Shown here: piece by piece, positions 30,501 to 39,700 of the stretch
Layout of the letters: the number at the start of each line of letters is the position of its first letter
How positions within the stretch are numbered: position 1 is the stretch's first letter
The notes under the pieces: generated by a model
What the model was told of the DNA's origin: nothing
Seen by the model: the letters and a program-made list of their open reading frames with translations, nothing else
Databases searched by the model: none
NCBI GenBank assembly: GCA_008694505.1
Contig: VZDJ01000116.1
Location: 17,907,716 to 17,971,715 of the forward strand
Length of the DNA stretch: 64,000 nucleotides
Origin: Cyanoderma ruficeps
Taxonomy: Eukaryota; Chordata; Aves; Passeriformes; Timaliidae
Direction: 5' to 3'
Program-made: the position numbers and the translations under genes

Positions 30501-31988
30501 ATGTGCATCCCACAAGGATGCATCTCATGCTCTCTAGCCCTAGTCCCTCACCCTGCAGCCTGGCACCCCCTCTGTTCCTGAGACCCTTGACATGTTTCAA
30601 GCTCAGAAGGACAGGAGCATGAGGAGCACAGACCATGCTGCCCAGGTGATAGATGTGTGGGTGTCTTGTGTCAGGTCCTTGCTGTCAGCAGACAACCAGT
30701 AGCCCCCGGCATAACTAGCTATTGCCATGGCCTCCAGGTGGATGGTCCTGCTGGGACAGTCCTGCAGGCTGGCTAGCAGGATAGCTGTTCTGGGATCTGG
30801 GCTGACCTTTGCTCTCTGTACCTAGTTATTTTGCCCATCATCATGGAGCGGCTGGAGAAATACACCTTTATGCAGGTGAGTGCATGTTTCTCCTGCCAGT
30901 GGGTTCCAGCCCCAGGCGTGCTTCCCAGATGCTGCTATGCCGGGGACCAAATGGGGAGTTTCAGAGCTTGCTTTGCTCCCTACTTCAGTCATTGATACAC
31001 CAATGGCCTCTCAAGTGACATGGGAAGGCTATGGGAGGGTTGGCAGGGTTTGTGGTGCACATCAGAAGTGTTGGGCATTCAGCACTATTGAGAGGAGAAG
31101 TCTGCCCACCCTGTGAATGGGTCTTGTGGTGAGGCCAGGGACTCATTCCTGGCTCTTCTCTTGCAGCGGATCCGGGTTCTCCATGGGCCTCTGCAGGTGC
31201 TGCTCTGCGGGGGCTTGTAAGTATCTCACTACTCAATTGCCTGTGAGTGCCTGGAGTGAATGCCTGCCTCCAAAGAGATGCTTGAAAAAATACCACTTTC
31301 CCAGAAGGGACTGGAAAACTGCTTACCTTTCAGCTTGGGCTTTCCCCAGTTATTGGGAGTCATGGGGTGTGAGCAGCACCTCTTGGGCTGAAACCCCTGT
31401 GGCTGGAGGGCAAACCAGCTGGGATCCCCAAGACTAATGCTTTGCTCTTCTCTGTCCCACAGCCTCCTGTTCATGGTGCCAGCAGCCTGCGCCCTCTTCC
31501 CCCAGCGATGGTACCTGTTTCACTGCTTCCCTCTCCTGCATGGGATATCGGGAGCCTTCCTCCTCACCTAGTTCTTCTCTGCCCATTCCAGGAGAAGCAT
31601 GATGGGCACCTACCCCTCAACCCAAGGCAGTGCCTGCCTGTACATGCTGGTGCCCAGGGCAGCAGGAGAGCATGTGGCTCCCCTGTGCTGGGAGCAATAG
31701 GACACCCAGCTCCATTGGCACTCTCTGCCTTCCAGGACTGGGATAGAAGGGTGGTGGGTCTTGCTATGAGCCTGCAAGATCCCAGGGACTGCACAGGACC
31801 TTGAATACCAATGGGGAGGGAGGGTGGCTTTGCTGGTGGCTGGGAAGGAGGATCATGGCTCTCAGTGTGTATTCCCCTCTTTCCGCAGCTCCCTTGCACT
31901 GGCTGACCTTGAGGTGGAGCTGCGTGACAGTATCATGGCCAAGCACGGGGACAAAGTGCCATACGTCTATTTTAACAAAGGACTGTGA
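27381..31988 (+). CDS. SFXN2: SFXN2, sideroflexin 2 (mitochondrial carrier-family protein), complete CDS in 11 coding exons
   Basis: Sideroflexins are multi-pass mitochondrial proteins of the Mtc family. SFXN1 and relatives import serine into mitochondria, and SFXN2 is linked to mitochondrial iron and heme balance (family knowledge). Exons: 27381-27541, 27843-28013, 28914-29012, 29170-29245, 29323-29408, 30084-30144, 30216-30282, 30826-30875, 31167-31216, 31463-31510, 31889-31988. They sum to 969 nt, that is 322 residues plus stop, the same length as human SFXN2. Visible motifs are [11 protein letters not shown] at the N terminus, the family HPDxxEKM motif (79-86), [13 protein letters not shown] (124-136), [20 protein letters not shown] (177-196) and the C-terminal PYVYFNKGL. 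All introns are GT-AG. The start at 27381 matches the family N terminus. The gene looks intact. Confidence 0.97.
27843..28013 (+). CDS. SFXN2: SFXN2 coding exon 2 (residues 54-111)
   Basis: Acceptor CTTGCAG, donor GTAAGC, 171 nt. It encodes the loop with the sideroflexin signature HPDSSEKM (79-86), then [10 protein letters not shown] and the start of the first hydrophobic segment. The last codon (Arg111) is split. Confidence 0.96.
28914..29012 (+). CDS. SFXN2: SFXN2 coding exon 3 (residues 111-144)
   Basis: Acceptor CTCTGCAG, donor GTGAGC, 99 nt. It carries the hydrophobic PAVVFWQW and the highly conserved [17 protein letters not shown] segment. It follows the longest intron of the gene (900 nt). 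Confidence 0.96.
29170..29245 (+). CDS. SFXN2: SFXN2 coding exon 4 (residues 144-169)
   Basis: Acceptor GGTCCAG, donor GTATGC, 76 nt. It encodes an Ala/Val/Thr-rich membrane segment ([18 protein letters not shown]) ending TK in phase 0. Confidence 0.96.
29323..29408 (+). CDS. SFXN2: SFXN2 coding exon 5 (residues 170-198)
   Basis: Acceptor TTCCCGCAG, donor GTAAGT, 86 nt. It encodes RAPPLLARW and a membrane segment ending IPMMRQ. It contains a run of eight C (29327-29334), a frameshift-prone site, but the frame is intact. Confidence 0.96.
30084..30144 (+). CDS. SFXN2: SFXN2 coding exon 6 (residues 198-218)
   Basis: Acceptor CTCTTCAG, donor GTGAGT, 61 nt. It encodes the polar loop [20 protein letters not shown], corresponding to the human ELIKGICVKDRNENEIGHSR region. 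Confidence 0.95.
30216..30282 (+). CDS. SFXN2: SFXN2 coding exon 7 (residues 219-241)
   Basis: Acceptor TTGCAG, donor GTGAGT, 67 nt. It encodes [20 protein letters not shown] and the split codon of Ile241. The preceding intron is only 71 nt. Confidence 0.95.
30826..30875 (+). CDS. SFXN2: SFXN2 coding exon 8 (residues 241-257)
   Basis: Acceptor TACCTAG, donor GTGAGT, 50 nt. It encodes [16 protein letters not shown], matching the family ILLPVIMERLEK region. Confidence 0.95.
31167..31216 (+). CDS. SFXN2: SFXN2 coding exon 9 (residues 258-274)
   Basis: Acceptor CTCTTGCAG, donor GTAAGT, 50 nt. It encodes [16 protein letters not shown] and the split Phe274 codon. Confidence 0.95.
31463..31510 (+). 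CDS. SFXN2: SFXN2 coding exon 10 (residues 274-290)
   Basis: Acceptor TCCCACAG, donor GTACCT, 48 nt. It encodes [15 protein letters not shown], the last hydrophobic segment of the family, and a split Cys290 codon. Confidence 0.93.
31889..31988 (+). CDS. SFXN2: SFXN2 coding exon 11 (residues 290-322 and stop)
   Basis: Acceptor TTCCGCAG. The 100 coding nt end with TGA at 31986-31988. The C-terminal PYVYFNKGL is identical to the human end, which fixes frame and stop. The exon continues as 3' UTR. Confidence 0.96.
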
Positions 31989-32744
31989 ATGGACACTACT
32001 TTAGGAGCCATCGAACCCCTCTGGCCTCCTGCCACCACCAATCCCATGTTGCCTGAGCAGGGTCAGAGGCACAGCCCAGCACAGTCCAGCCCAGATCTGC
32101 TCCCCCACCCAGCACCTTCCCTGCAGCCTTCTTCCACTGTAGAATCAGGATCTGACTCTGTATGTTTAGCTTGCAGCACTTTGGCTTGTCCTGAGCCATC
32201 CCCATCTGCTGCTGGCCATGTGTCAACCTTCCCATGTCCCTCTTGCCCTGAGGGATGCCTGCGCTTCCTGTGCCTTCCTTTGGCCCAGCCTGTCTGGGTC
32301 TCACTGGGTTTGGCCGCATGAGGCTCTCTCCCTTGGGGCTCAGAGCACAGCTGTACCTCCAAAAGCAGATATCCTGCCATTGTACCAGCAACCAAACCAC
32401 ATTCCTGCCTTAAACCACCACAGTAGCCTCTTCCCAAGAGCTGGATCATGTCTCGGCAGGTGTGAAGTGACCTGTTCTCCTGAACCATGAGAGTGACCAT
32501 CCCAAAGTTCAGAGACCAATGCTTAGATTACGCATTCCTTGCTCTCAGGTTCAGGTTCTCTTCATTCTGTTCACCACAATCAAGGAAAGAAATAGCTAAT
32601 TGTTTTTAGCTCTAATTTTTTCATTTGTCTGAGCACTGTCACCCTTGTCCTACATCTCCGATCCCCACAGTAGAACCATGAAACTGCAGCTTTAGAGGAC
32701 AATTGTCTCTGTGTCCCCTTTGACATGAGGAAGAAGACACAGAA

Positions 32745-33190
32745 ATCACAGCATTGTTAGGATTGGAAGGACCTCTGGAGGTCATCTATTCCAGTCCCCT
32801 TGCTGAGGCAGGGTCACTGGAGCAGGTTACACAGGAATGTATCCAGGTGAGTTTTGAGTATCTCCAGAGAGGGAGTCTCCACAACCTGCCTGGACAGCCT
32901 GTTCCAGTGCTTTTCCACTCTCAATGTAAAGAATTCCTCCCTCATGTTGAGGTGGAACTTCTTGTGGTTTAGTTTATGACCATTGCTCCTTGTCCTGTCA
33001 CTGGGCACCACTGAAAAGAGCCTGGCACCATGCCCTTGACCCCTGCCTTTGAGACATTTATATGCACAGATGAGATCCCTCTCAGTCTTCTCCAGACTGA
33101 ACCAGCCTGGCCCTCACAGTCTCTTGTCATAAGAGATGCTCCAAGTCCCTCATCGTCATTGTGGCCCTCCACTGAACATCCTTTCTTGTC
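32745..33190 (-). repeat. CR1 LINE fragment, antisense, in the SFXN2 3' UTR
   Basis: Antisense CR1 words in order: AATCACAGCATTGTTAGGAT, TGGAAGGACCTCTGGAGGTC, CAGCCTGTTCCAGTGCTTTT, TTGTCCTGTCACTGGGCACC, TGAGATCCCTCTCAGTCTTC and TTGTGGCCCTCCACTG. It is one of the best-preserved CR1 copies in the window. The right boundary is approximate. Confidence 0.88.
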
Positions 33191-33256
33191 ACAGAGCTGT
33201 CAAGGCATTAACTCAGGCTCTGAATAGCACCACTGCAAACAACAGGAAGATTGAAA

Positions 33257-33262
33257 AATAAA
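33257..33262 (+). promoter_or_regulatory. SFXN2: Candidate poly(A) signal of SFXN2
   Basis: AATAAA with GT-rich sequence about 30 nt downstream. It lies just after the antisense CR1. It is the first canonical hexamer I see after the stop codon. Another AATAAA at 35303-35308 is a less likely alternative. Confidence 0.55.
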
Positions 33263-33285
33263 TGTGATTATTTTTAAAAAACAGC

Positions 33286-36240
33286 TGTGGGTTGTGCTTC
33301 TGGCTGATCTGTTTCTGGTTCTCTGGGCTGGTACGTGGGTCTCATGCTTGCCTTGGAAGGGAAAGGTGTGGACTTGGTGACCAACCAAGCATCAGGGTGA
33401 GGGTGAGAAAAGGGGCCAGGAGAAGGAGGAAGAGTGTAAGGGATGGCATGGGCTCTGAAACCCTTGGGCATTCAATGGCAGCCTTCCCCAAAAGGTTCTT
33501 GGGGCTGAAAATTCCCAGGGCAAGCGATAAAAGTTGATCATGCTGTGCTCACAGTGACACTCATCCTCTTGTGGGGCCTAGGAAGATGACACTGGGTGAT
33601 CCTTCCTACACCCATGGGTGCTGTTTATCTTCGTGGCCAGGCAAAGTTTCATGATGCTATCTTGAGTCAACCATGAGGCCTCTCTCACCCCAAAGGAGAG
33701 CAGCTCTAGGGTGCTACAGCCCACTTTGGAAGAGAAAGAAGCCCAAGTCCTGGACTAAAGCCCCTGCTTTCAGTCACTTGCATCCAGGCTGTCTGCTGAT
33801 GAACATCCCTTGGTGGGACAAGCATGTTTCTCACAAAGCCACGTGACTTGGCCGCTCTGAGAGCCCCATGGCCCAGTGGATGATCCATGCTCCTCCCTCC
33901 AGTCAGGGATACATGTCAGATCTCTAGGGCAGCAGCATTCTCACATCAGCCACATGCCTGAGTAGAGACACGTTACCCACTCTGCTCCTTCAGAGAGAGC
34001 AGCCAAACCCAAAAGGTACTTTTTGAAGTGCCAAGCTGTATCCACAGCAGGTTTGCTTCTGCCAAAGCTGCAAGAGGCAAAGGATAACGTCTCCAACCTC
34101 ATGTAGCTATGGCTAGAAAGCTGTAAAAGAACTCTGAAATAATTAATAGCAGAGCAGAAAGTAGGAAAACATGTTCAAACTTGTGTATTTGTTCCTTGAG
34201 CATTATCAGATCTCTTGTTAAAGCACAATTAAAGTAATAGATAAGTACATGAAATGAAACAGGTGTCACTCCCGTTGGGAGTGGAGAGAAACTACAAGAA
34301 CACATCTCTTCTCTCTGTTTTTCTTAAGCTCCTTAGCTCACAGTGCTCTTGTCCTACACCCAAAACAGCTGTGAGGACTTTCAGAAAAGTACCTGTAGCA
34401 ATCTTTTGGGTGAAAGGTGCCTCTGGCATGCTTGGGAGCATGGTGATGTTTGCAAAATGTTCTGCTGTAGCACCCAAAAACTGCCCTTTCTCTGTTCTTG
34501 CTGTTCACCCTTCCTGTCTTGGCAGTTTGGAGGGGTCCTGGCAGGGCAGGGAGCTCTGTGGCCAGTGATTCTGAGGCAGCAGCAAAATGAAGCCAAGCTT
34601 GGGATCATGGCTGCAAAGCCTCAGCTGTTTGGCCACTTCTTTTTTCCTGTCCCCAGCTGCACTAGAGGGGCAATGGAGCACAGAGACCCCTTGAAGTGCT
34701 CTTGCCATCTCTCATCAGCTCTTCCCCTGCCCTGGGGAGTGGGACATGGTGCAGTTTATTGCTTATGGACAGAGTAAGAGGTTTGCTCTGGGCTTGCAGA
34801 ACTGGCAAGCCATCCTCAAGACAGACCTTCCCTCCTGCCTCCCTGAGCTTATAGCAGTGGATTCCCTCTTCAGATCGACATGGATTTATGCCAGCTGACA
34901 GTTCAGCTCAGCAGGGTTTCTAGGTTTCTAGGTTGTAGCTGGAATCTCCCCCCGAGGATTCTAGTCATCTCAACAGCTCATATCACTCTGGACATGGTCA
35001 CTGCAGCCAGTGCCTGCCAGCCCTCCCCAAAACCACAGTAAGTCCACAGCCTGCCTTGGTCTCACTAGGGAGCAGAGGAGTTGCTGCCAAGCTGTGGCCA
35101 GCCTGGCCTCCATTTCCCATTGCAACAGGAAGGAAACCTCATTGCAGAGTCAGAGCCAGACGCATCCCTGCTCGGGAAGAGCAGCAAGTGTTAATTGCTC
35201 TCCAACAATGAGTCACACCTGCTCCGGGCTTGTCCTGTGCTCCTGTGAACTTCACGCCTTCTCCCTGCTGTGCCTCTAATTTCAGGGCTGGCTGGGAACA
35301 GGAATAAAGCTCCTTCAATAACTGTGTGGCGGAAATGTCAGTATTCCAGCATGTTTATGACCTCACTTCAAATGGTAATCACACCAAAGAGGTCACATTG
35401 GTCTGCAGCAGAGCCTGAGTAGGGGCTGGGGGTGCTGCTGGGCTCTCTCAAGCACTGGCAGTCCCAAGCAGGAGGGCTTGGCCAAGGGCCGGTGGAGGCC
35501 AGGATCTGGCTGCCACAGGATGAGGAACGAGTATGGTGTGATGGGTGTGATGGGTGATGGGTGAACTCCAGCTGGCCCACACCAGCAGCAAGCAGGTGAG
35601 CTGATCCCAATAGAAAAAAAGCCAGGGCAGGAGATAAGCTGCTAAATCCATTATTTTGTTCTGTCCTTTCTTAATGTATTATCTGAGCATCTGATGAACC
35701 TCATCATGCCAATCCAGCATGTAGGTTGTTTGGCATGCTGGGAGTGGCAGTGTAGAAACCCTCTGACACTGCCCCAGAAATATGGACTGTCTCTCCCAGG
35801 CTGTGAATCAATGCCAAGTGCCGATGCCCCCACTCCTCCTGGAAGTGTGCACAATCACTATGTGGGGACATGCTGGGACACAGCCGCAGCGGGAGATCCT
35901 CTTCTCCATGCTGCTTATGTCTTCCAATGGTGCTGGCACCAAAACAATGCTACCCACTGGACACCTTGAGTCCAGCGCCATGCCGCTGCTGCCATCCCAG
36001 GACCCTCTCCATGCCGCACTTCCTGGGGTGCCCCAGGTCCGGACGGGCTGTTGCACACAATGTGAGTGCACTAGGGAGGAGGCTGAGCAGGGATCATGCT
36101 GAATAGGAGTGACCAGCTGAATGGAGGATGAATGCCTGGCGGTCACAGGGAGGTTGTGGATGTGGAAGAGGATACCTGTGAACCCCCTTTCCGCAGTGCC
36201 CAGTTGTGCTCACAGGGTTCCATTGGGGGGGGTGAAGGTG
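33286..36240. other. Intergenic region between SFXN2 and WBP1L
   Basis: About 3 kb with no gene or repeat family recognised. Small features are a TGATGGGTG short tandem run at 35534-35563 and a GGTTTCTA duplication near 34917-34932. CpG content rises towards 36.24 kb, where the WBP1L island starts. Confidence 0.7.
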
Positions 36241-36700
36241 CGTGTGCAGCCCCTGCACCCCTCTCCAGCCAATTCCGCCACTCACAACATGGCGGCCCAA
36301 GTACGACCGGAGGCTCCCTCCCCGCTGTGCCACACTCAAGATGGTAGCACCCTGCGTGCAGACCCCGCCCCTCCCGGTTTTGCCCTAAGCGACATTGCCC
36401 TGAATCAATGGCAAGCCGAACCCCGCGTCGGCCGCCCAATAGACGAGTGCCGAGGGCGGGTCCGGGCGCGGGGTGCCCCTGGGCTCCCGTCCCGGGCCGC
36501 AGTCGGGCCGGGGAGGCGGGAGCGGGGGGTGGGGGGGATGGCGAGGAGGCTCCGCGCCGCCATGGCCCTGCTGCTGCTCCAGGCCCTGCCCGAGGGGCTG
36601 CCCGCCGGCGCGGAGCCCGCCCAGGTACGGGGGCGCTGCTCGGGGGGTTCTGGGGTCGTGCCGTGCCGTACTGGGGGGCTGCGTCCCTGTGAAAAGGGGC
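36240..36700 (+). promoter_or_regulatory. WBP1L: WBP1L CpG-island promoter
   Basis: GC- and CpG-dense segment around the WBP1L first exon. It contains CCAAT boxes at 36269-36273 and 36436-36440, a YY1-type CATGGCGGC at 36288-36296 and a second YY1-like CAAGATGG at 36337-36344. No TATA box is seen. The start site is not determined but should lie between the YY1 sites and the ATG at 36538. Confidence 0.7.
36538..36624 (+). CDS. WBP1L: WBP1L first coding exon (WW domain binding protein 1-like, signal-peptide isoform)
   Basis: WBP1L (OPAL1) is a single-pass membrane protein whose PPxY motifs bind WW domains, for example of NEDD4-family ubiquitin ligases (family knowledge). The 29 codons here read MARRLRAAMALLLLQALP then EGLPAGAEPAQ. 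This resembles the human long-isoform start (basic residues, then GMALLLLQALP and ending AEPPQ) and forms a signal peptide. The donor GTACGG follows in phase 0, as needed for the next exon (DKEACVG in human). A second in-frame ATG is at codon 9. The same frame is open upstream to at least 36121, but homology supports 36538. The remaining exons, with the Cys-rich and transmembrane parts, are not in the window. Gene order after SFXN2 supports the call. Confidence 0.85.
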
Positions 36701-39700
36701 GGCTGTGAGTGCGGGGGCTGTGCTGGCCCTTGGACAGGGGGTCCGGCGGAGCTGGCAGGGTGTGCATGGGGTGCCGGGGGAAGAGGCTTTTGGGGGCCCG
36801 CCTAAGGTTTGGGGAGCCCCGTGACTTGAGTGAAGCTGGAGGAGATGTAGAGCTCCGAGTCTGGGGGTTCCTGTGTACCGTGGGAATGGAGAGGTGGTGT
36901 ATGGATCCAGGGACGGGTGGCAATGCCGCTTGCAGGGGCTTTGTGCGGCAGAGTGGCTGCAGGACGAAGGAGAAAGGTGTTTGACTGGACACCGAGGGAA
37001 GGGTGGCTGTAGTGAGGGCAGGAGGCTGGAGCTGGCAGGTGCGCAGGGCCCTGCGGTGGAGGTGCAGGTGTCTTGGGGGTGGTGGCAGGAAGCAAGGTGA
37101 CCTGTGAGGGGACAGGGTTGAAGGAGGTTTGGAGTGAGCCGGAGGGTGGCAGTGGGGCTCCTGGCCAGAAGACATGGGTCAGCAGGAAAGTGGGACTTGT
37201 GTGGTGCTTCCCAGGACAGGTGAGCTGATTTTCCCATGGTAGGAACAGTGGAGAAGGAGGTTGGATGCAAACCTGTGGGCAGTGGGAAGGAAGAGGGAGT
37301 GTGTTTCAGTTGGGATGAGGGGAACCAGGCCTTGTCTTTGTAGGCTCTGACTGCCCGGTTACTACTTCTGTCGTGCCTGGAAAGGGTTTTAATGAAGTTG
37401 ACTCCCTCTTTTTCATCTCTTTACTCTGTTTTCTGTCTGTGCTGCAATATGTACTGTTCACATCTCTAGGGGTGGTCTTGAGTCCAGCAGTGTAGACACC
37501 TGTAACTTCTTCCACCCTGATATGTATGTTCAGTGACACTCAGCGAGGACTGTACTTGGCCAAGCAACCTGTGCACGACCTGGATCTTATGGTTCATGGA
37601 GTCAGCATGTCTTTTTCATCCCGTGGAGAGCATGGATGGAATATGATGACTTCTGGTTTCATATGGTGCATTCTGTATAAAGTACAAATTGCAGTTTGCA
37701 TTTGTTGAAGGTCAGAGATAGTGAGATGCTGATCTGTGACTGTAGGCCACAGGTGCCATGAGGTGCATTGTGCTTAATGTCACAGGGATGCAGATGGATG
37801 TGTCCTTCTGGAAAGCGTCCACTAAAATACTTCTCAATATTTCTGCAGAAGGAGGAAGCGAGGAGTTTGTCTATGATTATAAATGTTATGCCTCTTTTGA
37901 ATTCTGTTCTTCTTTTCAAGGTGTTGAGAGCACCAGATCTGCTTTAAAAACTGTGTAATTTGCTGTTGGTAGGGCCATCCCAAATCCCCTTCAACCACAC
38001 TGAGGCTAAGACTTGGCTGTTGCTGCCCTAGGGAGCCAGATGCAGGATTGTGTTGAACTGTGTGTTTACTACATTGTCTCAACTGCCTTTAATAGATGGA
38101 AGTCCTGTTGCTTGCTCCATTTCATCCACAGGCCGAGGTGCATAAACTAAACATAAACAAGCACATCTCAGGACCATTTTGCTCTCTGGTTGTTGTGATA
38201 CCCAGCTGTGAGCAGTGGTCAGGTGGTAGGATTACCTGTATGGTAGCTGTGAGTCTCTACAACCCTATACATGCTAATAAAAATGTCATACCTGCTCTGA
38301 AGACTGTGCAAGATGCTCTCTGCCTCAGACAGTTTATACATTAGTCAAATGAATAGGAAGTAGAGAAGGAGGAAAGAAAAAAGGAGGAGGGCGTGGAAGC
38401 AATTGTACATCTGGATTGCATGTGGAATGGTGGCATTTGTGACTTGTGGATATACTCTCTAGTCAGTGCACCAGAAATAATCCTAAAATAATATGTCTTG
38501 AGCAGTACAATACATGAGAGTGGGGGAGAACAGCTTTGGCTGCCTACGTTTTCTTTAAGAGCACTTGGATAGGGGTGCATCTTTTACTCATTTCCTTTCC
38601 ATAGTTTGTCTATATAAAGCTCTTACAGCTTTTTTTAGATCTTAAATGTATACTGTGTCTGTCAAAAGGCTGGTATTATCTCACTGCACACTAGAGATTG
38701 ATAGCTGCCCACTCAAAAACCAGAGTGGTAATGTAGGATCTTGAGAAATGAGCATGTAACAAAAATTCATCTGCTTTGGTGTTGCCTTAGAGTCTGATTT
38801 CATAAGAGCCAGTGAGTTCATAGAGAAACCTGCAGCAGGGCAGTTTTGGACTTGGAAGATCTCTGCACCAAAGGTTCCTGTGTTTCTACCTGCATTTGTC
38901 TCTTGTCCTCTCCAGAGTGCTGTTGCCCTTGCTGCCTCTGGTGACTGCTGCCTTCTTCCATACACCTTGCTGACATTTGCTATGTCCCAAGTGCTTCTGC
39001 TGTCAGGGAGAGCTTCTTGCTCAGGGTCTGTGCCCCCTCGCCTGGAAGAACTGTACCACAGACCTGGTGATCTTAGGCTGGGCTGCAAGAAATGTGTCCT
39101 TTAAATATTCAGGAGGTGGAGCTGTACTGCCTAGCACTGAACAAACATTCAGGAGAACACAGTGTGCTCTGCAGGAGTGTCTGATTTTTGAGGTTAAAAT
39201 AAGTCCAAGCTGCCCAGGATCATCAAAGGCCTTTCTTTTAACTAAGGTGGATTGCAGAGAAAATGATGAGTTATTATATTGTCTATCCCGAATCCAAGTT
39301 TATCTGTCTCCATGACTATTCATTGCAATTTCCCTTGTAATCAACAAAACTTTGTTAACTCGAGTGGAAGCATTTATTAGTAGATTACAGGCAGAAGTAT
39401 TCCAATTATGTTATAATAAAATCTGGGTAAACATCATAGGCAGAAGAAATCTAGCTGTATTCAGTAGCAGCTGTAGAAGTAGAGTCTTAACAGTACATCT
39501 TAGCTATGTGCACCCTCTTGCTTTGAGGCAGAAGGAAATAAGAAATTAATATATTTCAAAATGAACTGGATAAAACTTGTAATGAAAAACTTCAAACATT
39601 AATCATTTTTCTCTCGTCATTTGTCTCTACAGGACAGAATAAAGATTATTTGACTGTCTCAACTATCTATCTGCTTCCCATGGCTGCAGCTTGATTATCA

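Larger units (their letters stand above)
27542..31888 (+). other. SFXN2: SFXN2 introns
   Basis: The ten introns between coding exons are about 301, 900, 157, 77, 675, 71, 543, 291, 246 and 378 nt, all GT-AG. They are GC-rich and show no dispersed repeat I recognise. Such short introns fit a compact avian gene. The feature spans the intervals between the listed exons only. Confidence 0.9.
31989..33285 (+). other. SFXN2: SFXN2 3' untranslated region (estimated end)
   Basis: After the stop codon no intron or coding frame is evident. The first canonical poly(A) signal is at 33257-33262, followed by GT-rich text (GTGGGTTGTGCTTCTGG from about 33287), a normal cleavage context. The end is therefore estimated at about 33.28 kb. 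An antisense CR1 at 32745-33190 would lie within the mRNA. Confidence 0.55.

Noticed and set aside
36143..37270. 375-codon minus-strand open frame over the WBP1L promoter
   Set aside because: It is antisense to the WBP1L CpG island and first exon. Its Pro/Ala/Arg-rich composition is what GC-rich DNA gives by chance, and no homology is recognisable.
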